Positions 1 to 4,499 of a stretch of 7,699 bases of DNA are shown in pieces. The translations under genes were made by a program, and so were the position numbers. This DNA is from Actinobacteria bacterium UBA3086 (GTDB lineage: Bacteria > Actinomycetota > Coriobacteriia > Anaerosomatales > UBA3086). The DNA lies in the NCBI GenBank assembly GCA_002367305.1, contig DFBG01000062.1:1-7699 (forward strand), read 5' to 3'. The first letter of the stretch is position 1; every line of letters begins with the position of its first letter. Below the pieces are notes generated by a model. The model did not search any database and was not told where the DNA came from. It saw nothing but the letters and a program-made list of their open reading frames with translations.

Positions 1-44
1 AGGCAAGGGCCTCGTCTTGCAGGTCAAACCTAAAAGCGTTAGTC
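1..44 (+). repeat. integron attC site, 3' part only (attC0)
   Basis: This is the right half of an attC recombination site belonging to a cassette mostly outside the window. It ends in the core box GTTAGTC (38-44), and recombination would cut after G38. The run from about 8 to 37 closely matches the 3' half of attC1 (542-571), sharing the block CTTGCAGGTCAAACCTAAA. The left half is not in the window, so its fold cannot be tested. The box departs from the GTTRRRY consensus at one position but is exactly complementary to GACTAAC at 474-480, the partner box of the next cassette. Confidence 0.8.
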
Positions 45-572
45 AGAACCTTTAGGAGTGGGGTGCTGCGTGGAGGACCACGACATCAAGGTATTCCGCG
101 CTTTCGAGGAAAGTCTGCTCACCTCTGAGGTTCGTCGGTCGCCCGATCGACTCATGTCCCTGATCGCGGAGGATTTCGTTGAATTCGGGAGCTCGGGTCG
201 CATCTTCGATCGCCAGGATGTGATCGACGCAGCTGGCGCACTCCCCGACATCTCGACCCCTCTCCAGGACTTCACAGCCACGTCGCTCTCTCCTACCACC
301 GTGCTGGTGACCTATCGGAGCACGACACGGCAACTCGGCGGTAAGACACAGGATGCACTTCGGAGTTCGGTGTGGATGATGTCGGATCACGACTGGCATC
401 TGATCTTCCATCAGGGAACGCGCGTCCCCAGCTCTGAATAGGAGATCCACCCGGTCGAAGCGATCGCTGGTCTGACTAACCCAGGTTTCGACCAGACAAG
501 ATAAGGCTGTTCGAGCTATGCTCGAATTGACGAGGCCTGAAGGCCTCATCTTGCAGGTCAAACCTAAACACG
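39..572 (+). mobile_element. integron gene cassette 1 (DUF4440-like protein)
   Basis: A 534-bp cassette unit, bounded by the recombination point in attC0 (after G38) and that in attC1 (after G572). It contains one gene and attC1. The boundaries are supported because the cassette begins TTAGTC and its own attC starts with GACTAAC (474-480), a perfect complement once the cassette is circularised. No promoter is evident in the 31 bases before the gene, so expression probably depends on transcription from upstream in the array. Confidence 0.85.
70..441 (+). CDS. DUF4440 / NTF2-like family protein
   Basis: Encodes 123 residues when started at the GTG at 70, which lies 11 bases after an AGGAG motif (54-58). 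The GTG at 58 overlaps that motif and is less likely. The protein has the look of small NTF2-like (SnoaL/DUF4440) domains: an N-terminal helix with EESLLTSEVRRSPDRL, then LIAEDFVEFGSSGRIFDRQDVI, and later beta strands including VLVTYRST and a C-terminal WHLIFHQGTRVP. Related proteins form cone-shaped folds that bind small molecules or serve as association domains, and most have no assigned reaction. There is no signal peptide or membrane segment. It is the only gene of cassette 1, and its stop falls 33 bases before attC1. Proteins of this fold are common integron cargo. The exact role is unknown. Confidence 0.85.
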   Translation: MEDHDIKVFRAFEESLLTSEVRRSPDRLMSLIAEDFVEFGSSGRIFDRQDVIDAAGALPDISTPLQDFTATSLSPTTVLVTYRSTTRQLGGKTQDALRSSVWMMSDHDWHLIFHQGTRVPSSE

Positions 573-578
573 TTAGGC
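474..578 (+). repeat. integron attC site of cassette 1 (attC1)
   Basis: A complete 105-bp attC. The outer boxes are GACTAAC (474-480) and GTTAGGC (572-578). Inside, AGGTTT (483-488) pairs with AAACCT (560-565), GACC (490-493) with GGTC (556-559), and CAAGAT (497-502) with ATCTTG (548-553). C489 is left unpaired on the top strand, that is, an extrahelical G on the bottom strand. The central part forms two further hairpins: TTCGAGC/GCTCGAA (510-526) and GAGGCCT/AGGCCTC (532-547). The outer boxes do not match each other because GTTAGGC belongs to the next cassette, as expected in an integrated array. Confidence 0.9.
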
Positions 579-603
579 GAACACGCCTTCATCCCCCTCA
601 CTA

Positions 604-632
604 TTGACGCGTGTCACGTGACGCGTTACACT
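604..632 (+). promoter_or_regulatory. promoter of the higBA cassette
   Basis: A near-consensus sigma-70-type promoter: -35 TTGACG (604-609), a 17-base spacer, and -10 TACACT (627-632). A start seven bases after the -10 falls on 639, the A of the HigB start codon, so the transcript would be leaderless. No Shine-Dalgarno motif precedes 639, which agrees with this. The promoter lies wholly inside cassette 2, so the module can be expressed wherever the cassette sits. Confidence 0.75.
607..626. promoter_or_regulatory. palindrome between -35 and -10, likely HigA operator
   Basis: The perfect 10-bp palindrome GTCACGTGAC (613-622) fills the spacer of the higBA promoter. It is flanked by ACGC (607-610) and GCGT (623-626), which extend the dyad if two bases (611-612) are skipped on the left. 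A repressor bound here would block polymerase. HigA-type antitoxins usually autoregulate through such sites, so HigA is the natural candidate, but binding is inferred. Confidence 0.6.
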
Positions 633-638
633 ACTCGC

Positions 639-920
639 ATGATCAAGACCTTCGCTGACAAGCAGACAGAACAGTTCTGGGTGAGCGGCAAACTGCGTCG
701 GCTACCGCCAGACATCGCGCGTCGCGCGCTACGCAAGCTCTCGGCCATCGACGCGGCGCCTGAGATCGATGTCCTGCGAGTGCCGCCAGGCAACCGGCTC
801 CATGCACTGGATGGCGATCGGGCTGGGCAGCATTCGGTCTCGGTCAACGACCAATGGCGCATCTGTTTTCGGTTCGAGGATGGCGATGCGTATGACGTCG
901 AGATCTGTGATTACCACTAG
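639..920 (+). CDS. higB: HigB/RelE-superfamily toxin
   Basis: A 93-residue protein of the HigB (RelE/ParE fold) family. Toxins of this family are ribosome-dependent mRNA endonucleases that halt translation when not neutralised by HigA. Family hallmarks seen are the N-terminal MIKTFADKQTEQFW, a central helix with RRALRKLSAIDAA, the GNRLHAL segment, and the C-terminal stretch SVSVNDQWRICFRFEDGDAY ending in EICDYH. Length matches the usual 92-95 residues, so it appears intact. The ATG at 639 was chosen over the in-frame GTG at 618, which lies inside the promoter palindrome. higB precedes higA, the order usual for this family and the reverse of many other toxin-antitoxin pairs. The stop is 18 bases before the antitoxin start, with a GAGG ribosome site between them. 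Confidence 0.93.
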   Translation: MIKTFADKQTEQFWVSGKLRRLPPDIARRALRKLSAIDAAPEIDVLRVPPGNRLHALDGDRAGQHSVSVNDQWRICFRFEDGDAYDVEICDYH

Positions 921-938
921 AAACGAGGTGTATTGGAC

Positions 939-1253
939 ATGAGCATCCCCAACACCAGGCAGCTTCAGCGCCGCCCCGTCCACCCCGGCGAGGTACTGCG
1001 CGAGGACTTCATGCCTGACTACGAGTTGTCCGTGAGCGGATTGGCCTCAGCGCTGGGAGTGTCCCGCCAGTCCGTCAACGAACTGCTACGCGAGCGTCGG
1101 GCCGTGAGCCCGGAGATGGCACTGCGACTCGCGCGGCTGTTCGGCAACTCTGCAGAGTTCTGGCTGAATCTCCAGCGCTCGGTCGATCTGTACGACGCGC
1201 AGGTCGCTATCAAGGACGATGTGCGGCACATCAAGCCGTTGTGTGTCGCCTAA
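939..1253 (+). CDS. higA: HigA-family antitoxin (XRE helix-turn-helix)
   Basis: A 104-residue antitoxin of the HigA/VapI family, expected to bind and neutralise HigB and to repress the shared promoter. It has the family's N-terminal motif HPGEVLREDFMPDY (about 15-28), then an XRE-type helix-turn-helix (about 31-69) with LASALGVSRQSVNELLRERR, and the characteristic RLARLFGNSAEFWLNLQ segment. The ATG at 939 follows GAGG (925-928) by 10 bases; the TTG at 933 is too close to that site. The TAA stop (1251-1253) lies inside the first core box of attC2, so the last codons run into the recombination site. Intact, and co-transcribed with the toxin. Confidence 0.94.
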   Translation: MSIPNTRQLQRRPVHPGEVLREDFMPDYELSVSGLASALGVSRQSVNELLRERRAVSPEMALRLARLFGNSAEFWLNLQRSVDLYDAQVAIKDDVRHIKPLCVA

Positions 1254-1335
1254 CAAAGGTTTCGAGCGGACGGGGCAAGGTATAGCATGGAAGAGAGGCG
1301 GCACAACCCGCCGCTCAAACCCAAACACGTTAGCG
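1248..1335 (+). repeat. integron attC site of cassette 2 (attC2)
   Basis: A complete 88-bp attC with outer boxes GCCTAAC (1248-1254) and GTTAGCG (1329-1335). The arms pair as GGTTT (1258-1262) with AAACC (1317-1321), GAGCGG (1264-1269) with CCGCTC (1311-1316), and CGGG (1271-1274) with CCCG (1307-1310). This is a 15-bp stem interrupted only by single unpaired bases C1263 and A1270. On the recombining bottom strand these are an extrahelical G and T, the pair of bases that integron integrases are known to recognise. The site also contains the stop codon of the antitoxin gene. Confidence 0.92.
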
Positions 1336-2141
1336 ATACCAGTAGCGAGGGGTTCGGACTTGGGGCTGGCGATCATCACAGGCGGTTCGCGCGGACTCGG
1401 AGCTGCGCTGTGTGATCTGTACCGTGATCAGGGCTGGAGCGTGCTTGAGTTCTCTCGATCAGCCCCTCATGACTTCAGCGTGGAATTGGATCTATCCGAT
1501 CCTGTTGATGCGTCCGCGGTGTTCTCTGAGGCATTCGCGTCCCTCGGTGACTTCGCGGCCTCAGAGATCATTGCGATCAACAATGCTGGCATGCTCGAAC
1601 CCGTCGGACCCGTCGAGCACGTCTCACCAGGTGCGATCGCCACGAACCTTGATGTGAACGTGCTTTCGGCAATCCTCTTCGCCCGCGCATTTGTTGAGGC
1701 ATTTCAGGACCACGATTGCCCCAAGACGTTCGTCAACATCTCGAGTGGCGCCGCGAACAAAGGCTACGCTGGCTGGTCGCTCTACTGCGCCGGGAAGGCA
1801 GCCATGGAGAACTACACTCGCTCGATCGCACTTGAGCAATCGGCTCGCCCAAACCTCATACGTGCCATCAGCGTCAATCCCGGCGTGATGGACACCTCCA
1901 TGCAGGAGGCTATTCGCAACTCACCTCTGGAGCTCTTCCCTGCACTAGAGAGGTTCACTCGTCTGAAAGATGACGGCCTCTTGGCGCCTCCGGCGCTAGT
2001 CGCGCGCCAGATTGCTGAGATAGTGGCGTCTCGCCCGGAACCTGGTGGCGTCTACTCGGTGAATCGCTAACCAAGGTTTCAGCAGGCAGGGGAAGGGCTA
2101 GAATACTGGGAGGGCTTGGCCGCCGCTCATGCCGAAACACG
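1330..2141 (+). mobile_element. integron gene cassette 3 (short-chain dehydrogenase)
   Basis: An 812-bp cassette with one gene and attC3. It begins TTAGCGAT at the attC2 cut point, and the region leading into its own attC reads ATCGCTAAC (2063-2071). This is a 9-bp perfect reverse complement of GTTAGCGAT. Only about 30 bases lie between the boundary and the gene start, with a ribosome site but no clear promoter. Confidence 0.88.
1360..2070 (+). CDS. short-chain dehydrogenase/reductase (benzil/sepiapterin reductase-like)
   Basis: Encodes 236 residues from a TTG start at 1360, seven bases after the ribosome site GAGGGG (1347-1352). The open frame continues upstream, but that part lies in attC2 and the previous cassette. 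It is a classical Rossmann-fold SDR: cofactor loop TGGSRGLG (7-14), NNAG (74-77), catalytic Ser129 in NISSG, and Tyr142/Lys146 in YCAGK with the normal 13-residue Ser-Tyr spacing. The segments GWSLYCAGKAAMENYTRS and NPGVMDTSMQ resemble (S)-benzoin-forming benzil reductases and sepiapterin reductases, which reduce carbonyls with NADPH. The substrate is unknown. Arg11 and Arg33 near the cofactor site would suit NADPH. The TAA stop lies inside the attC3 core box. Intact by length and motifs. Confidence 0.9.
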   Translation: MGLAIITGGSRGLGAALCDLYRDQGWSVLEFSRSAPHDFSVELDLSDPVDASAVFSEAFASLGDFAASEIIAINNAGMLEPVGPVEHVSPGAIATNLDVNVLSAILFARAFVEAFQDHDCPKTFVNISSGAANKGYAGWSLYCAGKAAMENYTRSIALEQSARPNLIRAISVNPGVMDTSMQEAIRNSPLELFPALERFTRLKDDGLLAPPALVARQIAEIVASRPEPGGVYSVNR

Positions 2142-2147
2142 TTAGCC
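2065..2147 (+). repeat. integron attC site of cassette 3 (attC3)
   Basis: An 83-bp attC with outer boxes CGCTAAC (2065-2071) and GTTAGCC (2141-2147). The left arm CCAAGGTTTC matches attC1, attC2 and attC4, and the right end AAACACGTTAG is shared with attC1 and attC2. GTTTC (2076-2080) pairs with GAAAC (2134-2138), but the rest of the stem is less regular than in attC1 and attC2. The preceding gene's stop codon lies in the first box. Confidence 0.85.
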
Positions 2148-2183
2148 ATGAAGCATGGGGCCGATTTTGGGGAGTGGGTCTCG

Positions 2184-2363
2184 ATGATTTCGAGTAATGA
2201 AGTGACGGGGAGCATTCGCTCACGCTATAGGCTTCTCGGGCTGCTCGCAGGTGGACTGTTGGCCCTCCTCTTCGGTGGGCCCATCGGGCTCATCGCATTC
2301 TGCGCGATCGCCTTGCTCGCAGGCCTGGCCTTGCTGGGACCGTCGGCCAGGGGCAATTCCTGA
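2184..2363 (+). CDS. small membrane protein, two predicted membrane segments
   Basis: A 59-residue protein of unknown function. After a short polar N-terminus (MISSNEVTGSIRSRYR), two hydrophobic stretches, LLGLLAGGLLALLFGG and IGLIAFCAIALLAGLALLG, are separated by only a Pro, so a tight helical hairpin in the inner membrane is likely. The Arg-rich segment before the first helix predicts a cytoplasmic N-terminus. The ATG at 2184 follows GGGGAG (2169-2174) by nine bases. The in-frame ATG at 2148 directly abuts the attC3 core box and has no room for a ribosome site within the cassette. It is the only gene of cassette 4. Small hydrophobic proteins of unknown role are frequent cassette cargo; a toxin-like role is possible but unsupported. 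Confidence 0.7.
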   Translation: MISSNEVTGSIRSRYRLLGLLAGGLLALLFGGPIGLIAFCAIALLAGLALLGPSARGNS

Positions 2364-2394
2364 CACGGGAATGGTCAGGGTCACTCGCGCTCAT

Positions 2395-2446
2395 GGCTAA
2401 CCAAGGCTTCGAGCAGAACGCCGCAAGGTAAAATGGGAGGCAGGCG
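2395..2446 (+). repeat. integron attC site of cassette 4, 5' half only (attC4)
   Basis: This starts with core box GGCTAAC (2395-2401) followed by CAAGGCTTCGAGCAGA, closely matching the 5' half of attC2 and attC3. Similarity to attC2 continues through GCAAGGTA (2423-2430) and AGGCG (2442-2446). No GTTRRRY box follows. The sequence instead becomes the 3' end of a truncated transposase reading frame on the other strand. The junction is approximate. Confidence 0.78.
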
Positions 2447-2800
2447 CTAATGGAAGGTGATGCGTTCCTTGAGCTTGGCGTCTTCAAGTAAGCGGGCCGA
2501 AGGCGGCCGTCTCTTCCACGCATGGTAACCCGCGGCGCTCACACCGAGCACGCGGCACATCCGGGAGATCGAGTGGTGCGCTCCTCACTGGTGAGGCCAT
2601 CCTCGATACCCTCGTCGGCCTGCGCCTGATGGACCCATTCTCGCTATGTGCCGGGGGCGACGCCTATCTGACGTGCAGTCGCCTTGATCCCTCGGCCGCC
2701 GATGCGGTACAGCCTGACCGCCTCGGTCCTGAACTCAGGTGTGTAAGCCAACGCTGACTCCCTTCTCGGACATGCATGTGTCCACTTTCAGGGTGTCAAC
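2447..2800 (-). pseudogene. IS3-family insertion sequence remnant (orfA-orfB fusion relic)
   Basis: This is decayed transposase DNA read on the minus strand. OrfA starts at a TTG (2751-2749) behind a GGGAG ribosome site and reads AYTPEFRTEAVRLYRIGGRG, typical of the IS3/IS911 helix-turn-helix protein. An in-frame TAG (2646-2644) interrupts it before REWVHQAQADEGIEDGLTSE. After EER the sequence jumps, in another frame, to the start of orfB (SRMCRVLGVSAAGYHAWKRR). It stops at about 2450 with KERITF, before any catalytic residue. One end of the element survives as GTTGACACCCTGAAAGTGG read on the minus strand (2800-2782); the other end is missing. Nonfunctional. It separates the cassette array from the operon. 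Confidence 0.85.
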
Positions 2801-2868
2801 GGAATCGGGCCAACTCCAATTCCCGTAAACGACATGTTCGGCGAGGTGGGGTCACCGAGCACCCTGAG

Positions 2869-2913
2869 AACGATGAAACCGGCAGTCCCAAAAGAACTGC
2901 CGGTTTCATCGTT
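2869..2913 (-). terminator. hairpin terminator after the alcohol dehydrogenase gene
   Basis: A perfect 18-bp inverted repeat, AACGATGAAACCGGCAGT (2869-2886) against its complement (2896-2913), with a nine-base loop. It starts 18 bases after the stop of the dehydrogenase gene on the minus strand. The following run is only partly T-rich on either strand, so a classical U-tract is weak. The dyad could act in both directions and insulate the operon from array transcription. Confidence 0.8.
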
Positions 2914-2931
2914 GAAGTGCGCGGATTGGCG

Positions 2932-4032
2932 TCAGTACACGAGGACCGGCTTAATCGTCACACCACTCGCGCTGTCGGCGAACGCCTTGTTGATGTCCTC
3001 GAACCTGTACTTCGTAATAAGCTTATCGAAGGGGAAGAGACCCTTCTCGTGGAGCGAGATGAGGCGCGGGATGAAGGTCTGTGGCACTGCATCGCCCTCA
3101 AGGACGATGCTCAGTTTGATCCCAGTCATGAGGAGCGCGCCAACGTCGACTGCAGCCTCGCTGCCCATAGCGGCGGCGCCAACCATCGCACCATGCCCAA
3201 GTGGGCGCAAAGAGTTCAACATCTGGACGAAGACGACCTTGTTACCGGTCGAATCGAGCGCGAAGTGCGCGCCCCCGTGGGTGATCTCCTTGATTCGCGC
3301 CACAGCATCCTCGTTCTTGCTGTTGATCGTGTGGGTGGCCCCCAACGTCTTGGCGAACTCGAGTCGGCTGTCGACGATGTCGACCGCGATGACGGTTGTG
3401 GCACCGCTCGCTATCGCGGCAAGCATGCCCGCCAGGCCGACCGCGCCCGTACCGAACACCACGATACTGCTGCCTGGCCAGGGTTTGAGCACGTTGAGAA
3501 ACGTGCCTGCCCCGGTCTGAATCCCACACCCAAGCGGGCCGAGAATCTCAAGCGGCGTCGAGTCCGGGACTTTCACGATGCTGCGCTCCGCCACATTGCT
3601 GTAGTGCGCGAACGATGACTGCCCGAAGAAGTGAGATCCCACAGGCTGGCCGTTCTCATCCGTGAACGCTGTGCTGCCGTCCATGCGCCTCGCGCCGAAA
3701 TTGAGCGGCCACATGTTCACACAGAACGATGGGTGACCGCTGAGACAGTACTCACACGCCCCGCAAGTGGACATGCTGAGCACGACCTTGTCGCCCGGGA
3801 CGACGCTCGTGACGCCGGGACCGACCGCTTCGACGATGCCTGCCCCTTCGTGGCCGAGCACGGCCGGCATGGGAACGGGGTACCACTCATCGTGCACGAC
3901 TGCGTCTGTGTGGCATACCCCCGAGGCGACCATGCGCACCCGGGCCTCGCCTGCCCTCGGCTCGTCCAGTTCAAGCTCCTTGATGATGAACGGTTGTTCT
4001 TTGCCTACCGCAACTGCTGCTTGTACCTTCAT
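2932..4032 (-). CDS. zinc-dependent NAD alcohol dehydrogenase (aryl-alcohol type)
   Basis: A 366-residue medium-chain zinc alcohol dehydrogenase that interconverts alcohols and aldehydes with NAD. It starts at the ATG at 4032 behind a full AAGGAGG ribosome site (4045-4039) with six-base spacing; an upstream in-frame ATG (4056) adds eight residues and lacks this support. Catalytic zinc ligands are Cys40 (GVCHTD), His61 in GHEGAG, and Cys169 in LGCGIQTGAG. Structural zinc ligands are Cys90, Cys93, Cys96 and Cys104. The Rossmann loop is GTGAVG (194-199), and Asp218 at the end of the second strand predicts NAD rather than NADP. The layout and LGCGIQTGAG segment recall benzyl/aryl-alcohol dehydrogenases. 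It is the last gene of the aldehyde oxidoreductase operon, 102 bases after the sulfur-carrier gene, so its aldehyde product is the probable substrate of that enzyme, or the reverse. Intact. Confidence 0.95.
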   Translation of the reverse strand: MKVQAAVAVGKEQPFIIKELELDEPRAGEARVRMVASGVCHTDAVVHDEWYPVPMPAVLGHEGAGIVEAVGPGVTSVVPGDKVVLSMSTCGACEYCLSGHPSFCVNMWPLNFGARRMDGSTAFTDENGQPVGSHFFGQSSFAHYSNVAERSIVKVPDSTPLEILGPLGCGIQTGAGTFLNVLKPWPGSSIVVFGTGAVGLAGMLAAIASGATTVIAVDIVDSRLEFAKTLGATHTINSKNEDAVARIKEITHGGAHFALDSTGNKVVFVQMLNSLRPLGHGAMVGAAAMGSEAAVDVGALLMTGIKLSIVLEGDAVPQTFIPRLISLHEKGLFPFDKLITKYRFEDINKAFADSASGVTIKPVLVY

Positions 4033-4134
4033 GTCATGCCTCCTTGCCCGTTGCACTGCAACTATCGCACGGGACTGTACGTGCCCACGTGTCTACCCCG
4101 ATCAAACGCGGGCAAACCAAATGACGCCGGGTCT

Positions 4135-4428
4135 CTAGCCTCCCGCGATGGGCACGAAGAATGTCGCCGTCCCATCCTTGGCGAGGGGCGTTTCGCGCCC
4201 GGCTGATGCCAGCGATCGTCCATCCCCCATAGCCACGACCTGGGGGTGGAACGACCGCGTCTCGGCATTCCATACATTGGGGGGGAACAGCGATCCAAAC
4301 CTTGCGCCGATGATGTCGAGCAGGTCGCCGTAGGAAGCGGAATCAGGCAACTCGAAGGTGATTGGTTCACCGGGCGGAACGTTCAAGTTCATCCCGATGA
4401 GGCCGAAGAACCTCGCATGGTATTGCAC
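4135..4428 (-). CDS. MoaD/ThiS-family ubiquitin-like sulfur carrier
   Basis: A 97-residue beta-grasp protein ending in Ala-Gly-Gly. The C-terminal di-glycine (VPIAGG) is the defining mark of MoaD/ThiS carriers, which are adenylated and thiocarboxylated there to donate sulfur. MoaD supplies the dithiolene sulfurs of the pterin cofactor. The start is the GTG at 4428, nine bases after GGGAGG; the open frame extends upstream but into the end of the preceding gene's spacer. Other visible MoaD-like segments are HARFFGLIGMNLNVPPGEP, a helix with SYGDLLDIIGARFG, and a late loop ETPLAKDGTATFF. It lies 71 bases downstream of the tungsten aldehyde oxidoreductase gene, an arrangement seen with many AOR-family enzymes. 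The likely role is cofactor assembly for that enzyme. A role in another sulfur-transfer pathway cannot be excluded. Confidence 0.88.
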   Translation of the reverse strand: MQYHARFFGLIGMNLNVPPGEPITFELPDSASYGDLLDIIGARFGSLFPPNVWNAETRSFHPQVVAMGDGRSLASAGRETPLAKDGTATFFVPIAGG

Positions 4429-4499
4429 GGTGGTGAACCTCCCTAGACGACCGGGCGAGTGCCTCTTCGCTGACACTGACCTTGTACCGACAAGCTGGA

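Larger units (their letters stand above)
573..1329 (+). mobile_element. integron gene cassette 2 (HigBA toxin-antitoxin)
   Basis: A 757-bp cassette with a promoter, two genes and attC2. It begins TTAGGCG at the attC1 cut point, and its own attC begins CGCCTAAC (1247-1254). The two form an 8-bp perfect complement, which fixes both ends. Toxin-antitoxin modules with their own promoter are known residents of large sedentary integrons, where they are thought to discourage loss of neighbouring cassettes. Confidence 0.88.
2142..2446 (+). mobile_element. integron gene cassette 4, 3' end truncated
   Basis: This begins TTAGCCATG at the attC3 cut point and carries one small gene. The sequence entering its attC reads CATGGCTAAC (2392-2401), a 10-bp perfect reverse complement of GTTAGCCATG, so it is a genuine cassette. 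Its attC has lost the 3' half to the adjoining insertion-sequence remnant. The end is approximate, placed where similarity to attC2 stops. Without the second core box the cassette should no longer be excisable on its own. Confidence 0.8.

Noticed and set aside
58..69. GTG at 58 as the start of the DUF4440-like gene
   Set aside because: It overlaps the only AGGAG ribosome site, and family similarity begins after the GTG at 70.
52..561. Minus-strand open frame of 169 codons over cassette 1
   Set aside because: It crosses attC1 and is antisense to the recognised gene; no family resemblance or ribosome site.
1219..1359. Upstream extension of the SDR reading frame
   Set aside because: It runs through the end of higA and all of attC2. 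The Rossmann loop starts right after the TTG at 1360, which has its own ribosome site.
2148..2183. ATG at 2148 as the start of the small membrane protein
   Set aside because: It abuts the attC3 core box, leaving no ribosome site in the cassette. The ATG at 2184 has GGGGAG nine bases upstream.
1..2446. CRISPR-like array as an explanation for the repeats
   Set aside because: The repeats are 83-105 bp imperfect palindromes separated by whole genes, with variable centres; this fits attC sites, not CRISPR.
2869..2913. Hairpin considered as another attC site
   Set aside because: It lacks TAAC/GTTA core boxes and bulged bases, and sits directly after a gene stop on the minus strand, fitting a terminator.
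2776..3618. Long plus-strand open frame of 280 codons
   Set aside because: It is antisense to the alcohol dehydrogenase, spans the IS edge and the terminator hairpin, and its charged translation resembles no family; a high-GC shadow.
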